The position numbers were made by a program, and so were the translations under genes. From assembly GCA_013176395.1 (NCBI GenBank), contig JABMLP010000007.1:496001-560000 (forward strand): DNA of 64,000 nucleotides, given 5' to 3'. The stretch's first letter is position 1. Every line of letters begins with the position of its first letter. This document shows positions 1 through 10,102 of this stretch, one piece after another. The notes under the pieces were generated by a model. The model saw only the letters and a list, made by a program, of their open reading frames with translations. It made no database searches and had not been told where the DNA came from. Source of the DNA: Venturia oleaginea. Its lineage: Eukaryota > Ascomycota > Dothideomycetes > Venturiales > Venturiaceae.

Positions 1-1580
1 GTCTTGCTTGGTAACTGACGATCACATTTCACACGGAAATTTCATGTTCTCGAGCTTCTCAACCTTTTTAAGACAAAACAGTCACACTATCGTTATTTCT
101 TATTCGATGTAAATAAGTAACTCTGTCTGTCTGCTTTATACTTATCTGGATTCAAAGAAGCTTACCTTCATCATCATTACTACTTCACTCTCCCGTTCGA
201 ACTTCCTCATTTCATTCCTCTTTGGATTCCAATTCTTTATCTTTATCTTCCTTCGCGATTGTACGAGGTTGGATACCGAGGCGTACATGCGTCGATCGTT
301 TTCGGCAAGGCTGAAGCTGAGGGTGATAATGAGGATCAACTTCCGCGCCAGTACTCGATATAATTCCTTTGGACGGCAACATACAAAGATCTGACGTCTT
401 TGATTCTTCTCTATGCCCTTTTGCAACATATGCAAATAGAATAGGGTGTATTGGCCGCAGCACATGGTGGAAAAGTATCTCACCATGAACTTGCGCGCAA
501 AAGAATATACTACATTCTTGGAAAAGGTCGGTCTTTGGGACCCAGATAATCTTCTAGTCGAGCTGGAACTGAAACATTTTGAGAATTGTTTACAGTGGTA
601 ACAGGTGACCTACAAATAATTCTCCTTTCTCCCTTTTGGGAACCATAGTAATGAAGTTCATACTCTCTCTCACAGCTTCCCAGATAGTTTTCCTATCTTC
701 AAATCTGTGAACATAAAGCTCATACCTTTTCTCTTGACGACCAGAATCAACGGGGGAAGAAGGAAGATCTCCAGCTAGAAGAAAATTAAGATTATTTTGG
801 TTAACAACCCGAAGATCTCGGAGCAGAAACCGAAGGACTTGGCAACACTCGTTGTGAAAGGCTTACATGTCTCGGCGTGCTCGCATCTTATTTATGTCTT
901 GAATTCCTGCTCTCTGCTATCGCCGCACGCTGTGTTAGTCAGGAGTATCAATTTCTAATCCCTCTCCCTGGTTTGAGGAAAGTAATCCTCAAATCTGGAC
1001 TACATGACTAATTCGGCTGATTGATTTTAAGAAAATGAGCTCGTTCTTAGGTGAGAAAATGATGAAGTGTTCTCGATTGGCAAACTTGGCAAATAAGTCG
1101 GCCGAGTTGGTCTGAATTTGCTAGTCGGTAATTGCGGCGAGCACTGCCTCCAAACTCGTCTAAGCCCATTGCTCGGATTTTGTCCATGAGCGCGAAGCTG
1201 ACTTCGAACGTAAGCTCGGAAAACCGTTGAGAAATCTATCTTCCAAGTCCAACGCGCAACTCTAAACACAGAGAACTGGAAGGGCGGTTGCCAAGTTGAG
1301 ACCATTTTTTGCTTCGTTCAGGATTTACGAGCTCTTGGTAACTTGAACATATTCGACTTCTTATAGCAGTCCAAGCATATGCCAGCAGTCCAAGCATCTT
1401 TTTTGTCTGTGTCAATGTCTGGAAGTTGAGTTCTGAAGCTTGGCTCAATTTTTGGTCATCTTCCCTCGAAGTCAACGGATATCTAGCTCGCATTTCGATC
1501 CGACTGGAAGCTTCTTTCCTTTCGCCTCATCCCTTGGGATATTGCTTGAGGATAAGGAAGCGAATAACAAACTTACGAAA
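1..1580. other. Intergenic, no supported gene; possible gene relic near 440-600
   Basis: I see no complete gene here. On the plus strand about 440-602 there is a roughly 50-codon open stretch after a possible AG acceptor near 440. It includes an ATG at 464 and ends at TAA about 600. Its composition looks protein-like (rich in Leu, Glu, Lys) but I cannot name a family. The surrounding frames are broken, so it could be a decayed exon of a larger gene. Confidence 0.25.
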
Positions 1581-1581
1581 A

Positions 1582-1590
1582 TATATATAA
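1582..1590 (+). promoter_or_regulatory. TATA-like box of the small secreted protein gene
   Basis: TATATATAA lies about 165 bp upstream of the ATG at 1754. It is the only clear TATA-like run in this stretch, and the stretch between it and the ATG also holds a candidate 5'-UTR intron. Confidence 0.4.
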
Positions 1591-1670
1591 AGACCCTCAA
1601 GGATGAACTAACTCCAACAAATTGACAGTCTCAAGTTTCATCGAACATTTTACCTTCGACACCAAATTCA

Positions 1671-1720
1671 GTAAGCTTTCAAATCTTTAATGATTCAAAG
1701 TAGTACTAATCATTTTCCAG
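1671..1720 (+). other. Candidate 5'-UTR intron of the small secreted protein gene
   Basis: GTAAGC at 1671 is followed by a TACTAAT branch-like motif near 1704 and by TTTTCCAG ending at 1720. The length (50 bp) and signals match the coding intron of the gene downstream. It precedes the ATG by 33 bp. Inferred from splice signals only. Confidence 0.45.
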
Positions 1721-1753
1721 ACTAATTACTCAACAACCAACCTTCCATCCATC

Positions 1754-2069
1754 ATGAAATTCTCCGCCGTCGTATACCTCGCTGCCCTTGTCGCCTCCGT
1801 CTCCGTAAGCCTCACTTCTTAAACCTATGTCATGATCAACTGCTAATATATACCAAAAGGCTAAATGCGATGGCGATTGCTGCTACAACTCTGTCGATGC
1901 TTGCGAAAACCAGGGATACACCATGAGCGACTGCCAAAACGGCGGACACCTCTGTGAAGGCAAAAAGATGACCGCTCTACCAGGTCCAATTGGAGCTCAG
2001 CCTCGCTGCGATGGAGCGGATTGCTGCAAGATCTCCACTGGACAGGGAACTCAATGCAGATCTCAATAG
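1754..2069 (+). CDS. Small secreted cysteine-rich protein (effector-like)
   Basis: Two exons (1754-1804 and 1860-2069) are joined across a 55-bp phase-0 intron with GTAAGC donor, TGCTAAT branch motif and AAAAG acceptor. They encode 86 aa. Residues 1-18 form a classic signal peptide: Met-Lys start, a hydrophobic Val/Leu/Ala core and a Val-Ser-Ala cleavage site. The mature part is about 68 aa with ten cysteines, including two Cys-Cys pairs (GDCC and DCC contexts), so up to five disulfides are possible. The two CC pairs sit in similar Asp-rich settings, KCDGDCC and RCDGADCC, which suggests an internal duplication. There is no transmembrane segment. I do not recognise a named family. Small size, cysteine content and secretion fit fungal effectors or antimicrobial-type proteins, but that role is inference. 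A TATA box and a candidate leader intron lie upstream. Confidence 0.85.
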
Positions 2070-3647
2070 ACGTGGGAAGAATCGTGGCGGGATCTTTCAG
2101 GGGAGTTTAGGTTGGGGAGTCGAGAGAACAATTGTGTGGTTGGCCTAGCCAATGGGCTCCTTCGGCTCATTATCAGGCCAGCTTATATTGTTACATGTAA
2201 TCATTAATACATAGAAATTCTGGTTGCACCTCAATACATCGATCGGACCTTATTTTTGACTCTCTTCAAGTGGAATGTGAGAGGCGCGAGTCGAATTCGT
2301 GTTCCTGTCATCTTATTTGGAGTCTGAATAATGCGATATCTCTGTTCCATCATCCGGTTTCTGAGGGTTCAAATACCGTTAATGACTCTCAAAGAGTTCT
2401 CGAATACCATGATTTGTAGTTTGGAAAAACGGGCACGACGAGAAAGCGCTCGCCAGTTTTAGGTAAGTCGACATCTCGAGCGCGACTTACTTAACCGATA
2501 ATTGAGAAAGTAGATCACTTGAAACTTCTTAATAACAGAATGATAGGTGTCATGTACGAAGAGTGAGCTCGTTTCGCAAAACTCTATTACAACAAGGCTA
2601 GGTGGTCCGAGCCTGCAAGGCTGAACGAGGAAAGAATTTGTATAGGTTTCCTCGATAGTTTAAAGCGTCCGCCATCTGAATCGAAGTGCATGTTAACTTA
2701 TGCGGCAGTTCTGAAGCTCGATTATCAATTTTCTTTGATTGGTTTCTAATTTCAAAACTTTCCACCACGCACCAAACCGTTCCTATCGAAATAGGCCCTT
2801 CCCTTGTCTATATTTTTCGTTCCTAATATCCCCTTTATTTCTCTTCCTCCCGAGTTTGAGCGGCAGAGTGAAGCCAAAGAGGTGTGTCTTTTATTGTCCC
2901 AGAGCGTGATCAAGAACTTCTCCCTTTACTGCGTCCACTTTTTTCTTTGTCCCATTCTCATAACTTCCCTCATCGATCTTTGAAGTGCTATGAATATGCT
3001 CCTCACTATACCACGTCGTTCCCTCCGCTGGTACTCGCAGCCTACAACACCAACAGTACTCATTGTGATCCCAATCTAGTTCTGGTACAGTCGCCTCCAC
3101 CCTCTCGCCACCGAAGGTGAAAAAACTTTGTCCTTGAATTTATAGGCGGGGATAGGAGTTGGATTATGCTTGATCATCGTTGTTGTAGTTGAAAGGAATT
3201 GAATTGTTTCTATCGATATCGAAATTATTGCCGCTGTTTACTTTCGACGGGGATTCGATATCGATAAGTCGGTTTCGTGCTGGTACTGGTGTTGCTTTAT
3301 CTCATAAATCAGACTCTCTGGGTTCGTTTTTGTCGCTTCTCGTCTAATCTTCTTCGTCGCTTCTCGCCTTATCTTCTCTTTTTGTTGGGTTGTGGCTGTG
3401 CAGCGGCTTTATCTTTTTACCCCTGTAGTACCCGCTTTTTATCAATTTTAGCTAACGAGAGGCCTAGGAAGCGGGTAACTCCTAGAGAGTTTAAGTACGA
3501 ATAGGCGTAGCTCTAGTAAGCTATTATCTAGATCTCTTTTCCCTCTCTTATCCTTAATACTCAACCCTTGATTCTTAAGTTATTAAGGTAAGAATAGAGA
3601 ATCTAGGTAAGGAAGGTAAGAGAAGAAAATACGAGTATAGTGTTACA
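2070..3647. other. Intergenic; AT-rich repeat relic toward the right end
   Basis: No convincing gene. An ATG at 2992 opens a 29-codon stretch that begins like a mitochondrial presequence (Met, Arg and Ser rich, no acidic residues) and then stops, possibly a truncated first exon. From about 3380 to 3640 the sequence is rich in CTAGG/CTAAG-type TpA words and looks like a mutated repeat. Confidence 0.3.
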
Positions 3648-4049
3648 TGTTACAGATCACCTCAAGGCTGAAGAGCAGGAAGGCAGGACTCGCAAAGAAT
3701 GGTTGGATAACAAGAAGTTATTGTTAGGACTGATAATGGAGGGGAATCCTTCGAGCATACAGGATGAGACTGGTGCGACGGGGTCAGTCCTAAAGGAGAA
3801 TAGTACGTGCAGGAGTCAAGTGATATTCCCGCAGGTCCCACAGGTCTTGGCAAGGCTTACAGGTGTGGAAATACACCTTGGCACCCAGAACCATAAGGGT
3901 ATATAGGGAGGACGTTGGACGGACTTTCCTTTCTCTCTTCGTGGTTATCTCATGTTATGTTTCTCACATAGGAGCTTCTTCAACCTACTACAGTAACGAC
4001 CTTTTACTTAGATACAATCAAGCACAAGTCATATGCACACGAGGCAAGC
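3648..4049 (+). repeat. LTR-like repeat copy, family TGTTACAG (plus orientation)
   Basis: Begins TGTTACAG and matches, in inverted orientation, 6495-6923. It also matches directly the first ~220 bp of the repeat at 56483. Similarity to the inverted copy stops after GCAAGC at 4049, so the true 3' end is uncertain. At 56483 the same start is preceded by a G-rich polypurine tract, which is why I read it as an LTR start. Confidence 0.7.
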
Positions 4050-4320
4050 CCACCCCCAACCTTCATACTAACCGATAAGCGTTCAGGATTGATCTGAGGA
4101 TCAAATCGGTTAGACGACAATTGAATTGGGAGATACATCGGACGGCTAGGATCTAGTGAGCCTCCAAAGAACCTGAGCAAGGGAAGGTATTTAAGGTAAG
4201 TACTTCCAGACTGATTTTGCCCTTACCCCAAACGCGCGGACCAGAACAAGAGAACAAGGTCTTGACATAATCAACTGTGTTGAGAAACGAGTTCCCCGTA
4301 ACATATAGAAAGCAGGAAAT

Positions 4321-4551
4321 TGTTACGCTGAACGAGCAAAACAGAGTTATTCGGAAGTAGATTCAACACGAACTTAACGATAGGAGCCGATGAACAGAAC
4401 GAGTGTCACCCTGTGACTTGACTGTATTGACTGCAGAGGTTAAGTACACCGTTGCATCTGCATGCATATATATGCATGTCAATGCATTCCTTGGCATCTA
4501 TCACGTGCACTATGCCTGAGGTATCAAGGACTGGCATGCCACTGTTCAACA
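4321..4551 (-). repeat. Solo LTR, family TGTTGAACAG...GCGTAACA (231 bp)
   Basis: On the minus strand it starts TGTTGAACAG and ends CAGCGTAACA (TG...CA ends). The same LTR occurs split at 8104-8206 and 9812-9954, which fixes both ends independently. It contains a self-complementary GCATGCATATATATGCATG-like core. I do not see a clean target duplication at this copy. Confidence 0.8.
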
Positions 4552-4643
4552 TCCTGTTGATTTCTCTGAGTAACCTAGAACTGCCGAACTGATGTGAAGA
4601 ACATGTCGTTTCGATTTGTTGTCGTGTCTCGATGAACGTCTTT

Positions 4644-6218
4644 TCAACGAGACTGTGAGTTTTCCGAACTCGGGGTATATGGGGCTGATCCGAAGCCGTA
4701 GCTTGTGGTGCTAGAAGAGGCGGTAGAACCTGAGCGTTCTTCAGGGCCTTGAGTGATCCGGGAAGTCTGGACGTTCTGTGGATACGCTCCCGATGCTCCT
4801 GACATACTCATATTGCTAAAGCTCATAGGGGGAATGAAGTTTCGAGCTCCGGAGTTGCCAAACTGCATGGGGTCACTGGCGAACTGGTTGGGAGTAGTGA
4901 ACTGATTGGAGAGGCGTCCACGCTGGGCTTTCTTAGGGCATACGGCGGCGATGTGCTTCTGACCATTAGGTATAATTACTACGGGCTCTCCGCAGTATCC
5001 GCAACGGTTGTTGGTCTTTCGCCATTGGATATTGGCGGCTTTCTCTTCCAGGGTCCAGGATACAATTGGTTTCATCTGGAGAGACGGGAGGCAGGTACCT
5101 ATGTCGGCGCCGGCACTACCGTTGAGGTTCATAACTGAAATGTCCATGGCATCTCCGAAAGCGTGAGAAGTGGCGGGGGAGACTAGGAATGCGCGTTGGG
5201 ATGCAGAGGGAGCGGTAGCTGATGTAGATGATCCTGAGAATACGGGAGCTTTTCGAGCTCGAGAGATTTTCTCGAATTGTTTCATGTTGGCTTCGCAGTT
5301 GTGGCACAGATCGATTAACTCCTCCAGTTTCTTTGTCGTGGGGACGTGAATCATTGCTCCGCTGAGTTCTGCGCTCAGGCCGTTGCGAAAGTTGACAATC
5401 ATAAGTTGTTCCAAGGGGTTTGCGGGTTCTGAGACGTGAGGGAGGGTAATTCCGGCTTCTTGGAGTAGGCGTCGGAAGTCTGCGGCGTAAGTAGCAAATG
5501 TTCGGTTTGCCATCTTGTGGTTCTGCAGCTTATTCATAGCATCTTGAGTATCGAAACGAGGAGCGTAGCTGTCGTTGAGTTTTGAGATAAATTCGTCGAG
5601 GGATTCAAAAGGCCATGAATTCGTAGTTTCGTTGTAGTATGGGCGAATTGTGGATTTGCACTTGTCGTCAAGTCGATTGAAGGCGTAAGTAACTTGTGAG
5701 TTTACTGAAGGGAATGCTTTGGAGTCTGCGCTGAGTTTTATCCGGAGGTCTAAGAGCCAGCTCTTGTATTTGTTTTTATCTCCTTCAAAGATAGAGATGT
5801 CGCCTTGGGTTGGTCGAGGGGCGGAGATTTCGCGAAAAGTAACGCCCTGGAGTTCTGCTCGAAGGGCGCGAGCTTCGTTCTCAGAGGCTTCGAGCTTGAG
5901 TTCTTGAATTGAACGGGACATGGTATCCTGGTCTCGCTGGGCTGTGTTGAACATATGGGAGATGGTAGCTAAAAGCTGGAGGAGTGGGAGCGCCGAAGCG
6001 CGGTCGAGAGTAACGTGTGAGACTGGGACGTATTCATTTTCGTTGACTGAGGCTTCGTCCGCCGGGGTTGCAAAGGTAGCTTGGATCTTCTGAGTAAGGG
6101 TTGCTGCGAGTCTAGGGGTTATAGAGAAGTCGTAGAAGGCTAGGGGCTTTTCGAGAGTACTGTTTTCGAGGGTGGTAGTATCGTCCGCAAGGGAGGGAAG
6201 GTCGAGAATTCGGGGCAT
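4644..6218 (-). CDS. Gag polyprotein of a Ty3/gypsy-type retrotransposon (gag only)
   Basis: An intact 524-aa reading frame from ATG at 6218. Residues ~145-300 resemble the retrotransposon gag family: a Phe-Glu-Gly-Asp region, Trp-Leu-Leu-Asp-Leu-Arg, then a Leu/Arg-rich helix region ending Phe-Arg-Arg-Leu-Leu-Gln-Glu-Ala. Near residues 405-430 there is an elongated zinc-knuckle-like Cys-x2-Cys...His-x4-Cys. The last ~90 residues are Ser/Gly/Met/Asn-rich. No protease, reverse transcriptase or integrase follows: 93 bp after the stop comes a solo LTR of a different family. It is therefore a gag-only remnant, or a non-autonomous element, kept open. Upstream on the minus strand lies an LTR-like repeat (6495-6923). 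Confidence 0.85.
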   Translation of the reverse strand: MPRILDLPSLADDTTTLENSTLEKPLAFYDFSITPRLAATLTQKIQATFATPADEASVNENEYVPVSHVTLDRASALPLLQLLATISHMFNTAQRDQDTMSRSIQELKLEASENEARALRAELQGVTFREISAPRPTQGDISIFEGDKNKYKSWLLDLRIKLSADSKAFPSVNSQVTYAFNRLDDKCKSTIRPYYNETTNSWPFESLDEFISKLNDSYAPRFDTQDAMNKLQNHKMANRTFATYAADFRRLLQEAGITLPHVSEPANPLEQLMIVNFRNGLSAELSGAMIHVPTTKKLEELIDLCHNCEANMKQFEKISRARKAPVFSGSSTSATAPSASQRAFLVSPATSHAFGDAMDISVMNLNGSAGADIGTCLPSLQMKPIVSWTLEEKAANIQWRKTNNRCGYCGEPVVIIPNGQKHIAAVCPKKAQRGRLSNQFTTPNQFASDPMQFGNSGARNFIPPMSFSNMSMSGASGAYPQNVQTSRITQGPEERSGSTASSSTTSYGFGSAPYTPSSENSQSR

Positions 6219-6494
6219 AGTTGGTGAGGTTTGTTGGCTGCGTAGACAATAGCAGCCCGACTTTTATCGTGAAAAGGGATCCTTACAAACTGTCACGTTT
6301 GACCTTGGACTTGACTTGGAAGCATGACTTGAATTCTATGGGATGTGCGAAGTTGTAAGGATGAGGAGCTAACTAAGAGGTAGAGACGAGTCTAAGTACT
6401 TGCGACCAGTCTCGCGCTAGACCTGATCGAGCAGAACCACCACATTTAACTACGTTTAACTGCATTCGAATACCAACATAGTTCGATCATGACA

Positions 6495-6923
6495 GCTTGC
6501 TTCGTGTGCATATGACTTATGCTTGATTGTATCTAAGTAACAGGTCGTTACTGTAGTAGGTTGAAGAAGCTCCTATGTGAGAAACATAACATGAGATAAC
6601 CACGAAGAGAGAAAGGAAAGTCCGTCCAACGTCCTCCCTATATACCCTTCTGGTTCTGGGTGCCAAGGTGTATTCCCACACCTCTTGGCTCTTCCCACAC
6701 TTTCCACACTGTGGGCAATGCCAAGTGCTGTGGAAACTGTGGGAATATCACGTGACTTCTGCACGTACTATTCTCCTTTAGGACTGACCTGGTTGCACCA
6801 GTCCCCTCTTGTGCGCCCAACGGATTCCACTCCACATCAGTCCTAACAACAACTTCTTGTTATTCAACCATCCTCTGCAAGTCCCGTTGTCCCTGCTCTT
6901 CGGTCTTGAGGTGATCTGTAACA
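6495..6923 (-). repeat. LTR-like repeat copy, family TGTTACAG (minus orientation)
   Basis: Inverted relative to the copy at 3648. It lies upstream of the gag frame in the right orientation to be its 5' LTR, with ~275 bp of leader between. The TGTTACAG start is at 6923, directly abutting the non-LTR element to the right. It contains a short local duplication (GTGTGGGAA words) absent from the plus copy. Confidence 0.65.
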
Positions 6924-8103
6924 GTTGCAGCCGCTTAATCACGCAGCTACGTCCGGTTAGGAGGACTTCATCAGACAGCCGACACGTGATATATTATATA
7001 ATCCACCGCGCTCCACTTCGCCCCGTTCACTGAAACAAGACCAGCTGTCCCCTCGGTTCCCCCCCTTTTCCCTTAACCAGTATCTCCAAATGCCCGCGGG
7101 CTCTTGTAGACACTGGTTACTCTGCTACTATATCTGTGCTATGTAGACTCAAGAGGCAATGCCTCGTGTTTCGCTATCCTTCTACCTACAGTCTCCCTCT
7201 AATGCTCAGCTTTGTCTATCTGTTTCGCCTTATCCCTCAAGGCCAATGGGTTCCCTAAGTATGTTTCTACTTGTGAAAGTTGCCTTACACCAGATTTCTA
7301 TGCGACAGTGTATTTGGTTGTGTGATGCTGGAGACAATAGTAACCATTGTAGTCGTGATTTCGCTGCTTGGGTATGATACTCCGGGTATGCCCGTAGACG
7401 AGGCTGTCTGGTAGCTGCCGTATTGTATGGCGCCGATCGTGCTATAGACCTGTCGTCTTATAGTCGAAGCCTATCTGCTGCTAGTCGCTCTCCCTGCTTG
7501 CTATATCGCGCTCCTACTCTTGCCAATGCCATAACTGGGACGCAACAATCTGGGGAGAGGCTCAAGGCTACGTCTGCTAGCTTACAGGGAGGGGATTTGC
7601 CGCTAATAGGCTCCTTCTATGCGTCCTTACTACTTACTGTGTCGCGCACCTACTCTTGCCAATGCCATAACTAGGAGGCAACAGTTTGGGGAGAGGCTCA
7701 AGGCTCTGGGCAACAGCTTGTAGCAGGACGGTTTGCCAAGACGTTGGGAGAGGTTGTCTAGTCGTTGCAGTGGTGTGTGGTGCCGATTGTTGTACACCGG
7801 GCGTCTGGTGTTTGAGTTGTGTTGAAGGTATTGCCGTTCTAGCGGTGACTCGTCGACTCGGAGCGTTGCAGTGTCATCTGGGGTGATGGACTAGCCGGGA
7901 GATAGTGACTAGATGGTTGCTGTTGTCTTTGGTGGACGCATCGTTCGTGTAGCTTGCTCATATATTCGTGTGCTTGATCTGCCGTGGCCGCGACGGCGAC
8001 TCTAGAGGTATCTCATCGACGCTGAGGGACGCGCGATGACCTCTAGAGGCCAAAGCGGCCACTGGCAGAGGTGTTTTGATGATACTTCTGTAAATTCCAA
8101 AAA

Positions 8104-9954
8104 TGTTGAACAGTGGCATGCCAGTCCTTGATACCTCAGGCATAGAGCACGTGATAGATGCCAAGGAATGCATTGACATGCATATATATGCATGCAGATG
8201 CAACGGAAAAACAGCACACACAGCGAGAACTCAATTTTTGGAATTTACAGAAGTATCATCTAAAGATCATCAAAACACCTCTGCCAGTGGCCGCTCCGGC
8301 CTCTAGAGGCCATCGCGCGTCCCTCAGCGTCGATGAGATACCTCTAGAGTCGCCGTCGCTGCCACGGCAGAGCAAGCAGACGAATACATGAGCAAGCTAC
8401 ACGAACGATGCGTCCACCAAAGACAACAGCAACCATCTAGTCACTATCTCCCGGCTAGTCCATCACCCCAGATGACACTGCAACGCTCCGAGTCGACGAG
8501 TCACTGCTAGAACGGCAATACCTTCAACACAACTCAAACACCAGACGCCCGGTGTGCAACAATCGGCACCACACACCACTGCAACGACTAGACAACCTCT
8601 CCCAACGTCTTGGCAAACCGTCTTGCTACAAGCTGTTGCCCAGAGCCTTGAGCCTCTCCCCAAACTGTTGCCTCCCAGTTATGGCATTGGCAAGAGTAGG
8701 TGCGCGACACAGTAAGTAGTAAAGACGCATAGAAGGAGCCTATTGGCGGCAAATCCCCTCCCTGTAAGCTAGCAGACGTAGCCTTGAGCCTCTCCCCAGA
8801 CTGTTGCGTCCCAGTTATGGCAGTGGCAAGAGTAGGTGCGCGATATAGCAAGCAGGGAGAGCGACTAACAGCAGATAGGCTCCGACTATAAGACGACAGG
8901 TGTACAACACAATCGGTGCGACACGATACGGCAGCTGCTAGAGGACCTCATCTACTATCGTCTCCGCAAACCGTCCTGCTGCAAGCTGATGTCCAGAGCC
9001 TTGAGCCTCTCCCCAAACTGTTGCGTCCCAGTTATGGCATTGGCAAGAGTAGGTGCGCAACACAGTAAGCAGTAAGGACGTATAGAAGGAGCTTATTGGC
9101 GGCAAATCCCCTCCCTACAAGCCAGCAGACGTAGCCTTGAGCCTCTCCCCAGACTGTTGCGTCCCAGTTATGGCATTGGCAAGAGTAGGAGCGCGATATA
9201 GCAAGTAGGGAGAGCGACTAGCAGCAGGTAGGCTCCGACTATAAGACGGCAGGTCTATAGCACGATCGGCGCCATACAATACGGCAGCTACCAGACAGCC
9301 TCGTCCACGGGCATACCCGGAGTATCACACCCAAGCAGCGAAATCACGACTACGATGGTTACTATTGTCTCCAGCATCACACAACCAAATACACCGCCGC
9401 ATAGGAATCTGGTGCAAGGCAACTTTCACAAGCAGAAACATACTTAGGGAACCCATTGGCCTTGAGGGATAAGGCGAAACAGATAGACAAAGCTGAGCAC
9501 TAGAGGGAGACTGTAGGTAGAAGGATAGCGAAACACGAGGCATTGCCTCTTGAGTCTACATAGCACAGATATACTAGCAGAATAAACAGTATCTACAAGA
9601 GCCAGCGGGCATTTGGAGATACTGGTTAAGGGAAAAGAGGGAGGACGGAGGGGACAGCTGGTCTTGTTTCAGTGAACGGGGCGAAGTGGGGCGCGGTGGA
9701 TTATATAATCTATCACGTGTCGGCTGTCTGATGAAGTCCTCCTAACCGGACATAGCTGCCTGATTAAGCGGCTGCAACCGAGTAGGATAAAATCAATCAA
9801 TCAATCAATCAATGCAGATGCAACGGTGTACTTAACCTCTGCAGTCAATACAGTCAAGTCACAGGGTGACGCCCGTTCTGTTCATCGGCTCCTATCGTTA
9901 AGCTCGTGTTGAATCTACTTCCGAATAACTCTGTTTTGCTCGTTCAGCGTAACA
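8104..9954 (+). repeat. LTR of family TGTTGAACAG split by a non-LTR insertion
   Basis: LTR left part 8104-8206 and right part 9812-9954 (the right part re-starts with a 15-bp duplication). The LTR is flanked by AAAAA at 8099-8103 and at 9955-9959. The uninterrupted site survives in copy 2 of the non-LTR element, which shows exactly five T in the complementary position (near 8235). This is a clean 5-bp target duplication. Confidence 0.85.
8207..9811 (+). mobile_element. Non-autonomous non-LTR element, copy 2, with (AATC)n tail
   Basis: Flanked by a 15-bp direct repeat, ATGCAGATGCAACGG, at 8192-8206 and 9812-9826. It ends in GATAAAATCAATCAATCAATC, the kind of simple tail left by target-primed reverse transcription. 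Its 3' ~330 bp match the 3' end of the RNase H-encoding non-LTR element at 58433-59360. Its 5' part does not encode an enzyme. It is therefore best read as an internally deleted or chimeric non-autonomous derivative. It holds a 353-bp internal tandem duplication (about 8641-8993 and 8994-9346) that copy 1 lacks. Confidence 0.8.
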
Positions 9955-10008
9955 AAAAATTGAGTTCTCGCTGTGTGTGCTGTATTTATTTCGTAAGGAA
10001 ACTCCGAC

Positions 10009-10078
10009 TAAGTAGAAAGTGCACGAGCCACAGCAAGTGATTTAATGGTCACGTGCCGTGCCGTCACACTTGAGGTAT
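10009..10078. repeat. Solo terminal repeat of a second pogo-like family
   Basis: Closely matches 30521-30583, the outer end of the transposase fragment at 29984-30583. Both share GTGCACGAGCCAC, a GGTCACGTGCCGT block and CGTCACA. No transposase is attached here, so it is a stranded terminal fragment. Confidence 0.5.
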
Positions 10079-10102
10079 AGAGATAACAAGAGCTAGAATA
10101 TA

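Larger units (their letters stand above)
6924..9986 (-). mobile_element. Non-autonomous non-LTR element, copy 1 (interrupted)
   Basis: Minus-oriented copy in two parts, 6924-8103 and 9955 to about 9986, split by an LTR insertion. It has the same 5' start (ACAGCACACACAGCGAG) and the same 3' region (CGGCTGCAAC...) as copy 2. The (AATC)n tail is missing because the element abuts an LTR at 6923. It has no long frame and no reverse transcriptase. Without the LTR it is about 1.2 kb, the length of copy 2 after subtracting that copy's internal duplication. The shared 5' end argues against random 5' truncation. Confidence 0.75.

Noticed and set aside
2355..2385. tRNA B-box-like GGTTCAAAT
   Set aside because: No matching A-box or cloverleaf around it; I found no tRNA gene in the window.
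2884..3120. 78-codon plus-strand frame
   Set aside because: No ATG at its start, Ser/Pro/His-rich low-information composition and no family signal.
7958..8391. Mirror-image small frames on both strands around 8.1 kb
   Set aside because: They come from the two inverted non-LTR copies and carry stops in each copy; there is no gene.
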